A stretch of 33,309 nt of DNA from DAIUCA01 sp964613675 (GTDB lineage: Bacteria > Pseudomonadota > Gammaproteobacteria > Competibacterales > Competibacteraceae), in the NCBI GenBank assembly GCA_964613675.1, contig CAZTIH010000012.1:1-33309 (forward strand), read 5' to 3'. A model generated the notes under the pieces. That model searched no databases. It saw nothing but the letters and a program-made list of their open reading frames with translations, and was not told the DNA's origin. Below, in pieces: positions 8,748 to 15,044 of the stretch. The number at the start of each line of letters is the position of its first letter. The stretch's first letter is position 1. The position numbers and the translations under genes were made by a program.

Positions 8748-9186
8748 GAGAGAGTATCCTTCTGAAAAAGAGGCAAGTTGATGAGTTAATCGCGTAGGTT
8801 TAAGTAACCGATAGCGAGTTGTGCAATTCATAACCCAATCGATTGCAGTTGCCAAGCTAATTCGGTTGCCCACTGAGATAAACAGAGGCTCGTACATGAC
8901 TCCGTTTGTAAAACGGCCCCTGCCCCCTCTTGCCGATCTAATATGAAAGCCCATTTCCACGCCGTTTTTTGGGCATTTCGTACGCCCTATCTGCCCCGGG
9001 GTAGGTGAGCACGACGATAGCCGCCCGCAAAGTGCGTCGCTGAAGAGCCTCCACATCCACGCCTGCTATATAACTGATGTGGTTTAATTCATCCTGCTGC
9101 GAGACCCGAGGCGTTAAAACCCCTTGTAATTCTCGTGCGTTGTCCGTTGTTAGCTGGGCAGACCAAAAAACTTATCTTGTGCCCAT
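8748..9186 (-). pseudogene. nfi: Decayed endonuclease V (deoxyribonuclease V) gene
   Basis: Reading the minus strand in several frames recovers pieces of endonuclease V in order. ARELQGVLTPRVSQ, YIAGVDVEAL and LRAAIVVLTYPG (about 8995-9140) match the N-terminal part with its first catalytic Asp. WKWAFILDRQEGAGAVLQTE (about 8903-8963) lies in a second frame. EPLFISVGNRISLATAIDWV and RYRLLKPTRLTHQLAS (about 8765-8895) lie in a third frame, in register with fpg. The middle of the enzyme, including the FREGP and DGQG blocks with the catalytic Glu and Asp, is missing, so roughly 90 codons are deleted. A possible original ATG at 9184-9186 is followed by TAA at codon five. It is inactive by any reading. 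It was probably an nfi-fpg repair operon. Confidence 0.8.
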
Positions 9187-9207
9187 ATCACTTCACACGA
9201 GGTCGTC

Positions 9208-10224
9208 ATGAATCTCTCCAAACCCTATTTGTTGTTTTTAGGCGATGCCCAAGATGGTTTAGCGGCCAAAACCGCCGTTGGAATTGCACATTGGCGACGG
9301 TCAGAATGCGTTGGCCAATTACGTTTAGCGGGCTGCACCGTTGATCTCAAGATCCCCGAATTGACCTTAGAGGAAGCCCTTGCCTGTGGTGCGAAAACTT
9401 TGGTGATTGGCGTGGCAAACCGAGGGGGCAAACTCGCAGAGCATTGGATCCCTTGTCTAATCAGAGCGTTAGAACTGGGTTTTGATTTGGCGAACGGGTT
9501 ACATCAGCGGCTAACGGCGCACCCTGACTTGAGAGAAACCGCCCAAAAGTTGGGGCGGCAACTGTTCGACGTACGACATTTTGACGGCGCGTTAGAGGTC
9601 GGGGACGGTAAACCGCGAACCGGACGGCGACTATTAACCGTGGGAACGGATTGTTCGGTCGGTAAAATGTACACAGCGTTAGCGATTGAGGCCGAATTGC
9701 GACAACGCGGAAATGCAGCCACCTTCCGAGCGACGGGTCAGACCGGTATTCTGATCGCAGGAACCGGAATTGCTGTAGATGCAGTAGTTGCAGACTTTAT
9801 TTCTGGCGCCGTTGAGCAATTATCGCCGTCCAACGAAGCGCATCACTGGGATTGTATTGAGGGACAGGGTTCGCTGTTACATCCTTCCTTTGCCGGCGTC
9901 AGTCTGGGATTGCTGCATGGTGCCCAAGCGGAGGCCCTAATTATGTGTCACGAACCGCGTCGCGCCCACATGCGGGGGCTACCTCACTACCCGTTACCCG
10001 ATCTCAAAGAATGTATTGCAATCAATGAATTACTTGCAAAACGCACCTGCCCAACTGCACGAGTTATTGGAATTTGTCTTAACACCTCAAACCTTAGCGA
10101 TGAAGATGCGGCGGCAGAAATCGCTGCTACAGCCGCTTACACGCAATTGCCGTGTGTGGATCCTGTGCGGATGGGGGTCGGTCCTATTGTGGATGTTTTG
10201 TTGGGACTGTCACAAAATCAATGA
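9208..10224 (+). CDS. dgcN: DUF1611 family N-acetyltransferase, DgcN-like
   Basis: A 338-residue DUF1611 protein. Its C-terminal half holds a P-loop-like segment, GTDCSVGKMYTA (about residues 150-161), followed by ATGQTGILIAG, DFISGAVE and the EGQGSLLHP block typical of the family. DUF1611 proteins next to an enolase-superfamily racemase have been assigned to a D-glutamate route as D-Glu N-acetyltransferase (DgcN). The assignment here rests on family plus the adjacent dgcA homologue. ATG 9208 has GAGG five bases upstream. The stop overlaps the dgcA start (ATGA), so the two are translationally coupled. It is divergent from the nfi relic. Confidence 0.75.
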   Translation: MNLSKPYLLFLGDAQDGLAAKTAVGIAHWRRSECVGQLRLAGCTVDLKIPELTLEEALACGAKTLVIGVANRGGKLAEHWIPCLIRALELGFDLANGLHQRLTAHPDLRETAQKLGRQLFDVRHFDGALEVGDGKPRTGRRLLTVGTDCSVGKMYTALAIEAELRQRGNAATFRATGQTGILIAGTGIAVDAVVADFISGAVEQLSPSNEAHHWDCIEGQGSLLHPSFAGVSLGLLHGAQAEALIMCHEPRRAHMRGLPHYPLPDLKECIAINELLAKRTCPTARVIGICLNTSNLSDEDAAAEIAATAAYTQLPCVDPVRMGVGPIVDVLLGLSQNQ

Positions 10225-11204
10225 GACAACTTTCCTATCGAGCAGAACAATGGCCGTTAGCGGCAACCTTCCGCATCGCAAGGGGCAGCCGCACACAAGC
10301 AGAACCCGTGGTCGTCACCATTCAAGAAGGCGACTGCATTGGGCGCGGAGAATGTTTACCGTATGCCCGTTACGGGGAAACGATTGAGTCGGTCATAACC
10401 CAGATTCAGGCGACCGAATTAGTCATTCAACAAGGCATCTTGCCTAATGAATTAGCGCAAGTATTACCGCCCGGTGCGGCCAGAAATGCTATTGATTGCG
10501 CGTTGTGGGATTTGATGGCAAAACAGCGTAAACAGCCCATATGGGAGCTTGCCGAATTACCTCCCCCTGTCCCTTTAATCACGGCGTTCACATTAAGCAT
10601 TGATACCCCCGATAACATGGCTCGCGCCGCTCAAAAAAGAGCGTATCCCTTATTAAAGTTAAAATGCGCAGGCGATCAATTAGATGGCGAACGATTGCTT
10701 GCCGTGCGACAAGCCGCGCCAAGTACGCGAATCATTGTAGATGCCAATGAATCGTGGAATCCCGCGCTCTACGAACAACTTTTGCCGATGCTTGTTGCAG
10801 CAGAAGTTAATCTGATCGAACAGCCTTTTCCCGTAGGACAAGACGCGGCATTAGCCACGCTGCCACACCCAATTCCGATCTGTGCAGATGAGTCCTGTCA
10901 CACCGTTGTAGATGTCGATTTGCTCAAAAATCGCTACGACGCCGTGAACTTAAAATTGGATAAAACAGGAGGATTTACAGGCGGTTTAGCGTTGCGAAAG
11001 GCGGTTTTAGACGCAAATCTGCAACTGATGGTGGGCTGTATGGTAACGACATCTTTAAGCATGGCACCGGCCTTCTACTTGGCACAGGGCGCAGCGTTTG
11101 TCGATTTAGATGGGCCATTGTTGTTAGCAAAGGATCGTGAAGCGGGGTTACAGTACGTCGAGAGCCGAATTGATCCCCCAAGCGCAGCGTTATGGGGCTA
11201 TTAA
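10221..11204 (+). CDS. dgcA: Enolase-superfamily racemase, DgcA-like (N-acetyl-D-Glu racemase)
   Basis: A 327-residue mandelate racemase/muconate lactonising enzyme. Visible elements are the N-terminal capping domain with GRGECLPYARYGE, the Lys motif LLKLKCAG on the second barrel strand, the metal-binding Asp in IIVDANESW, Glu in LIEQPFP, Asp in ICADESCHT, and LKLDKTGGF with the opposite general-base Lys. The pattern fits the L-Ala-D/L-Glu epimerase/DgcA branch. Immediate coupling to the DUF1611 gene favours DgcA, which interconverts N-acetyl-D- and N-acetyl-L-glutamate. A frame starting at 10152 is open but would overlap dgcN by 73 bases. The 10221 ATG overlapping the dgcN stop gives the normal length. 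L-Ala-D/L-Glu epimerase remains the alternative. Confidence 0.78.
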   Translation: MRQLSYRAEQWPLAATFRIARGSRTQAEPVVVTIQEGDCIGRGECLPYARYGETIESVITQIQATELVIQQGILPNELAQVLPPGAARNAIDCALWDLMAKQRKQPIWELAELPPPVPLITAFTLSIDTPDNMARAAQKRAYPLLKLKCAGDQLDGERLLAVRQAAPSTRIIVDANESWNPALYEQLLPMLVAAEVNLIEQPFPVGQDAALATLPHPIPICADESCHTVVDVDLLKNRYDAVNLKLDKTGGFTGGLALRKAVLDANLQLMVGCMVTTSLSMAPAFYLAQGAAFVDLDGPLLLAKDREAGLQYVESRIDPPSAALWGY

Positions 11205-11283
11205 TCTCGCGCCGTTTCGCTATTTTTCTCCGAGCTTTTTTTGCTAACTTATTGTATTGACAAAATTTTGAGGGTTTTCTGCG

Positions 11284-11811
11284 ATGTCTGAAACCTTACC
11301 TACATTTGACGATTTAGCGGCCCCCTTTTATCCCTGCCATCCCGCCGAAGCCCACGGATTATTGTGTGGTTTGGCCTGCGGAAACGAGAAAGTCGATTAC
11401 GCCGATTGGTTACGACAACTGGCCTGCGACGCATCTGAAGATGCCGACATCCAAATGCTGTTCGAGATCACATGCTCACAATTAAACGATGTCGATCTGG
11501 AGTTTTATCCGTTACTTCCCAACGATAAAATGTCGCTTAGCGAACGCGCCAATAGTTTGGGCACCTGGTGTCGTGGATTTATCAGTGGCTTAGGTTGTGC
11601 GAGTTGGCATCAACACGGGTCACTTTCCAAAAATGCGCAAGAATTGGTCGAGGATTTGAGCAAAATTGCACAAGTGAGCTTTTTTACTTCAGATCAAACT
11701 TTAGAATCTGAAGAGAGGGCCTATGCCGAAGTGGTTGAATATGTGCGGGTGGGAGTGCTGTTTATTCGTCATGAATTGCGGTCACACCCCACGCGCCGTT
11801 TCCTAAATTGA
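11284..11811 (+). CDS. ygfB: UPF0149 / YgfB family protein
   Basis: A 175-residue acidic, mostly helical protein of the YecA/YgfB (UPF0149) family. The N-terminal CHPAEAHGLLCGLACG and the central LGTWCRGFISGLG are the family hallmarks. Its general role is unclear. In gammaproteobacteria it usually opens the ygfB-pepP-ubiH-ubiI cluster. Here it is followed after 12 bases directly by ubiH, with no pepP. The start at ATG 11284 has GAGGG about ten bases upstream. The 79-base gap before it contains a run of T (about 11236-11242) but no convincing hairpin. Confidence 0.88.
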   Translation: MSETLPTFDDLAAPFYPCHPAEAHGLLCGLACGNEKVDYADWLRQLACDASEDADIQMLFEITCSQLNDVDLEFYPLLPNDKMSLSERANSLGTWCRGFISGLGCASWHQHGSLSKNAQELVEDLSKIAQVSFFTSDQTLESEERAYAEVVEYVRVGVLFIRHELRSHPTRRFLN

Positions 11812-11823
11812 CAAGCGAACACC

Positions 11824-12993
11824 ATGAATCCACGCATTAATTTCGATATTGTGATTGTCGGCGGGGGACTTGTCGGCATGTCATTAGCGGTCGCGCTATC
11901 GGATAGCCCACATTCCGTCGCGTTAATCGACAAATCGCCGGTATCTGCACGGGGTCGCGATCAGCGGGCGATTGCTTTAGCGTTGGGCAGTCAGCAGATT
12001 CTGCAAAAATTGGGCATCTGGGCCGCGCTCGCCGACAAAGCAGCGACGATTTCTCGCGTTCACATCTCTAATCAAGGGCGTTTTGGGCGGGCGCAATTGG
12101 CATCGCAGGACAGTGGAACGGCGCAGTTGGGCTACGTAATGCGGGCGGGGGAAGGAGAAATGGCCCTATTGGAATCTCTGCAAGGGCAAAAAAATCTGCA
12201 TTTTTTCGCTGCCGATGAAGTTCTGGAAGCCACACGACAGCCGTCACAAACTCACATCGCCCTGCGGTCTGGCCAGTCTGTTTCGGCAAAACTACTCGTT
12301 GCAGCAGATGGAGCAGATTCACCGTTAAGAGAAAAATTTCAAATCCCCGTAGTGAAACGGGACTATGGGCAGAGTGCGATTATTTCTGAAGTATCGCCAC
12401 AGTTCCCCACAGAGGGCATCGCTTTTGAGCGCTTTACGGATGACGGCCCCGTTGCCCTGTTGCCGATGTTGCAAAATAGATACGCTGTCGTATGCACTGT
12501 ACCTAATTCACAACAAAATGCGGTCTTAAGCCTACCTGACGAAGCCTTCTGTCATTATTTGAAACAGCGATTTGGCGAACGACTAGGCGATTTTTCACAT
12601 CCTGCCCCGCGTACGGCTTACCCCCTGCGGTTACTCAAGGCAAAGCGGTACATCGGCCCTCGTTTTGCGCTGGTGGGAAATGCAGCCCATACGCTCCACC
12701 CCATTGCGGGACAAGGCTTTAACCTGGGTTTACGCGATGTAGCGGTGTTAGCCAACTTCCTTAATGTCTTGCCCAAGAATGCGGATGTGGGGGAAGCCAA
12801 GTGGCTGCGAAATTACGAAAAACAGCGCCAACAAGATCAACAATTGCTAGTGAATTTCACGGATGGATTGGCGTGGTTATTTACGAGCAGATTGCCGGGG
12901 GTGCCCCTAGTGCGGAATCTGGGATTGTTGGCATTCGATGTACTGCCACCAATTAAGCGACAGTTGGCAAGACGAGCGATGGGGATGTTTTGA
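11824..12993 (+). CDS. ubiH: FAD-dependent ubiquinone biosynthesis hydroxylase UbiH
   Basis: A 389-residue flavin monooxygenase of the UbiH/Coq6 family, which hydroxylates a polyprenyl phenol in ubiquinone synthesis at the inner membrane. The N-terminal dinucleotide fold IVIVGGGLVGMSLA (about residues 9-22), the DQRAIALALGS segment, and the second FAD motif with GNAAHTLHPIAGQGFNLG (around residue 280) are all clear. DQRAIAL near residue 42 and the ygfB neighbour favour UbiH over UbiI or UbiF. The position 12 bases after ygfB suggests one transcript. It supplies the quinone that the pyrD product and the complex I encoded further right would use. Confidence 0.88.
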   Translation: MNPRINFDIVIVGGGLVGMSLAVALSDSPHSVALIDKSPVSARGRDQRAIALALGSQQILQKLGIWAALADKAATISRVHISNQGRFGRAQLASQDSGTAQLGYVMRAGEGEMALLESLQGQKNLHFFAADEVLEATRQPSQTHIALRSGQSVSAKLLVAADGADSPLREKFQIPVVKRDYGQSAIISEVSPQFPTEGIAFERFTDDGPVALLPMLQNRYAVVCTVPNSQQNAVLSLPDEAFCHYLKQRFGERLGDFSHPAPRTAYPLRLLKAKRYIGPRFALVGNAAHTLHPIAGQGFNLGLRDVAVLANFLNVLPKNADVGEAKWLRNYEKQRQQDQQLLVNFTDGLAWLFTSRLPGVPLVRNLGLLAFDVLPPIKRQLARRAMGMF

Positions 12994-13051
12994 ACGCGCA
13001 AGGCCAGTATTAAAGCGCATCGACTTTTTGCTTACACATTAGATTTCTGCT

Positions 13052-13077
13052 GCGCCCAAATCCTCAAATTTGAGCGC
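13052..13077. other. Stem-loop between ubiH and the GTPase module
   Basis: On the minus strand GCGCTCAAAT pairs with ATTTGGGCGC around a six-base loop, ten pairs with one G-U. The core contains the 12-base palindrome CTCAAATTTGAG (13063-13074). There is no T-run directly after it on either strand, so it is not a classical intrinsic terminator. It lies 58 bases after ubiH and about 40 bases beyond the stop of the extended frame of the third module gene. It could end or stabilise either convergent transcript. Confidence 0.4.
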
Positions 13078-13250
13078 CAACCCTACATGCGATTGCCCAT
13101 CTGAATGGGTAGGATCAGTTTTTGAGGCGATTCCGGATAGTTTTGGGGAGGTCTTGCACGAGGACATGTACTATTGCGAGACCAGTAACATATGCAGTGC
13201 CTAAGATTTCTTTTGTGACGCCTTGGGCTTGAGCCGATCGATCGCGCCAT

Positions 13251-14057
13251 TCACGCATTGCTGTAGCGCTTGATTGCAGTCCTTGAGCACCTTCTGAGGA
13301 TGAAGAGGGTTTTTTTTTTTTCTAACCAATCCGCCAAATTTTCGATCTCGGACTCCGGATTATCAGATATGAAGACAGTCCCGAATCCAGGTAGATGCTC
13401 GTCCCAAGCCAAAACCTTTTGCTCGCTCAAAAACTCGTTTGAAACCAGCAAACGGCTACAAGTCTCAGTCTGAGAATCAAGCTCATCGATTTTCTCGGCA
13501 AATTTTTCTGAATTTGTACTCTTAATGATGCAGCTCTTGAAAGCAGATTTTGAGGAACTCGAAGAAGTCAGTTTCGGAATTGGGAACTCAAGAGCAGACG
13601 CTTCGAGCTTGGCCTCACCGTCGTTCTCTTTATCGGACTTGAGAATCTGTTCAACAATTTTTTTCAGATAATCGGGCGGTGTGTTAGCGTCGGTCTGCAC
13701 CAATTCCTTGAAGAGTTGCAGAACATGTTTGCAGTGGAATTTTTGAAAGATCAGAAGCAGCGCGATATACACCGGTCTTCTTCCGCGATCTTTGTGATCC
13801 GTCGGAATCGAGCTAATCAACAACCCCACAGGCCCCTCTTCTGGTGCATCCTCGTCGTACCGAAACGCACAGCAGGTCTTTTTTGGATGTTGATCGCTGA
13901 GAAAGTCTTCCCAAATTTTCGTGCGACAAAACTCAACCATCCCTTTAATTTTTTCCTGAATTTTTTCGTGCGGACTCTTGAGACGCCATCTGCGGTGAAC
14001 ACTGTAATTGGTGTCGTAATCGAAATAGATAGGACTAATCGATTTTTGCTCACTCAT
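13251..14057 (-). CDS. Unrecognised protein, third gene of GTPase module; contains A12 frame-switch site
   Basis: As read, 268 residues; I recognise no family. Visible features are an N-terminal IYFDYDTNYSVHRRW, a motif GLLISSIPTDHKDRGRRPVY around residues 75-100, a helical stretch with LLIFQKFHCKHVLQLFKEL, then a low-complexity SSSSSKS segment and an acidic region. ATG 14057 is preferred over 14063 because GAGG sits about eight bases upstream. The gene begins 15 bases after the small GTPase stop. Twelve consecutive A on the coding strand (13310-13321) encode E-K-K-K. In the given frame only 19 more codons follow. With one A fewer, a second frame runs 64 codons to a stop at 13115-13117, giving 313 residues with a hydrophobic GTAYVTGLAIVHVLV stretch. 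This may be slippage, a real frameshift or a homopolymer error. Confidence 0.6.
   Translation of the reverse strand: MSEQKSISPIYFDYDTNYSVHRRWRLKSPHEKIQEKIKGMVEFCRTKIWEDFLSDQHPKKTCCAFRYDEDAPEEGPVGLLISSIPTDHKDRGRRPVYIALLLIFQKFHCKHVLQLFKELVQTDANTPPDYLKKIVEQILKSDKENDGEAKLEASALEFPIPKLTSSSSSKSAFKSCIIKSTNSEKFAEKIDELDSQTETCSRLLVSNEFLSEQKVLAWDEHLPGFGTVFISDNPESEIENLADWLEKKKTLFILRRCSRTAIKRYSNA
13310..13321 (-). promoter_or_regulatory. A12 homopolymer, candidate transcriptional slippage site
   Basis: Twelve T on the plus strand, A12 in the coding sense, inside the third module gene. Runs of nine or more A are known substrates for RNA polymerase slippage in bacteria. Deleting one A joins the main frame to a 64-codon open frame ending at 13115. 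The zero-frame product ends at 13251. Confidence 0.45.
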
Positions 14058-14072
14058 CTTCATTTCCTCGTA

Positions 14073-15029
14073 TCAAATCGCATCGCCGTAGATTCGATAA
14101 TCACGACGTCGGGTTTCAGAAAACTTCTGAAGGGCTTGGTTGAACCGCTTGTTCTTACTGGTGAGCCAACGATAGAGGCTCGAAAGGTTGCCGCGATTCT
14201 GCTCCACGCGTTTGAGAAGAAAGGCAAGGGCATGGCGCAAAACCTGATCTGCGTCCTGAGGTTTGTACTCTTCTCGCTTGTGAAAGGTCGAGAGTTTGAT
14301 GCCGTCCCATTCAGGTTCGCGACTTTTTTCAATGAACTTCAAACACCCTGTGGTTTGTACAGGGATCAGTACGCCCGAGGCTCCAGGACTGTTATTCACA
14401 AAATCAATGGCGCGACGATGCCGCTCCTCAAACTGTTTGAATAGTTTGCGCGTGTTCTGCTCTCTCAGGTTGGCATTGCCGAACTTTAGATAGGTCTCGC
14501 ATTTCACCAGAACAAACACGACCAGAAATTGGGGACGCCTTCCAAAGTGCTCTTTAAGAAATTGCGCAACCTCTTCATGGCCGTTTTTAATCTCAGATTC
14601 ATCTCGGCTGTACTCCATCAAGCCCACCGCATCAATCAAGTTAAAAATCACTTGGGAGTGGTCGGCAATACGGCCAATCTCCTTTTTTTTGCCTTCACCA
14701 CCGCCACCCCGAAACCATTCGCCGGGGAAATCGTGAAATGCGAGATCAGCCTCTTTTTTCTGCTCGAACAGAATTTCGTAGGGGTATTTCTGCAAACCCA
14801 TTGTGCTCGCGAGATGGGCACGCTCATTGATGGCGAAATGATCTTCCATGCTCTGTATTTTGCGAATCATTTTCTGAATACGTTGCTCTGCCTCGTAATC
14901 GGTGGATTTCAGTCGGAAATCTACATCCACATTAAGATTCTGCATCATCGCTGAGAGCAACGAGGTTTTACCCACGCCAGAAGGGCCTAACAGCATGATA
15001 TTCAGCGCTTTTTCGTCTACATCACTCAT
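14073..15029 (-). CDS. Small P-loop GTPase-like protein, second gene of GTPase module
   Basis: A 318-residue soluble P-loop NTPase. Walker A/G1 is GPSGVGKTS at residues 15-23, inside a strand that begins directly at the N-terminus. G3 is HDFPGEWF at residues 99-106, followed by a Gly/Lys-rich loop. FNLIDAVGLMEY (129-140) follows. The usual NKxD is replaced by VKCE (175-178), a variant seen in several bacterial conflict-system GTPases. The C-terminal third is basic and ends RRRDYRIYGDAI. AAGGAG lies nine bases before the ATG, and the gene starts 15 bases after the large GTPase stop. It may partner with the dynamin-like protein. Its exact family is not certain; a double-GTPase type domain is possible. 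Confidence 0.75.
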   Translation of the reverse strand: MSDVDEKALNIMLLGPSGVGKTSLLSAMMQNLNVDVDFRLKSTDYEAEQRIQKMIRKIQSMEDHFAINERAHLASTMGLQKYPYEILFEQKKEADLAFHDFPGEWFRGGGGEGKKKEIGRIADHSQVIFNLIDAVGLMEYSRDESEIKNGHEEVAQFLKEHFGRRPQFLVVFVLVKCETYLKFGNANLREQNTRKLFKQFEERHRRAIDFVNNSPGASGVLIPVQTTGCLKFIEKSREPEWDGIKLSTFHKREEYKPQDADQVLRHALAFLLKRVEQNRGNLSSLYRWLTSKNKRFNQALQKFSETRRRDYRIYGDAI

Positions 15030-15044
15030 CGGATTTCGCTCCTT

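Noticed and set aside
11205..11283. Terminator after dgcA (run of T at about 11236-11242)
   Set aside because: Only a 4-bp stem with a loop of about 20 bases precedes the T-run, too weak to call.
13094..13111. TGCCCAT-CTGA-ATGGGTA hairpin as a ubiH terminator
   Set aside because: A seven-pair stem exists, but the T-run starts seven bases later, and the region is better explained by the extended frame and the stem-loop at 13052-13077.
13716..14444. Plus-strand open frame of 242 codons spanning two module genes
   Set aside because: It runs antisense across the boundary of two well-supported minus-strand genes and shows no protein family features.
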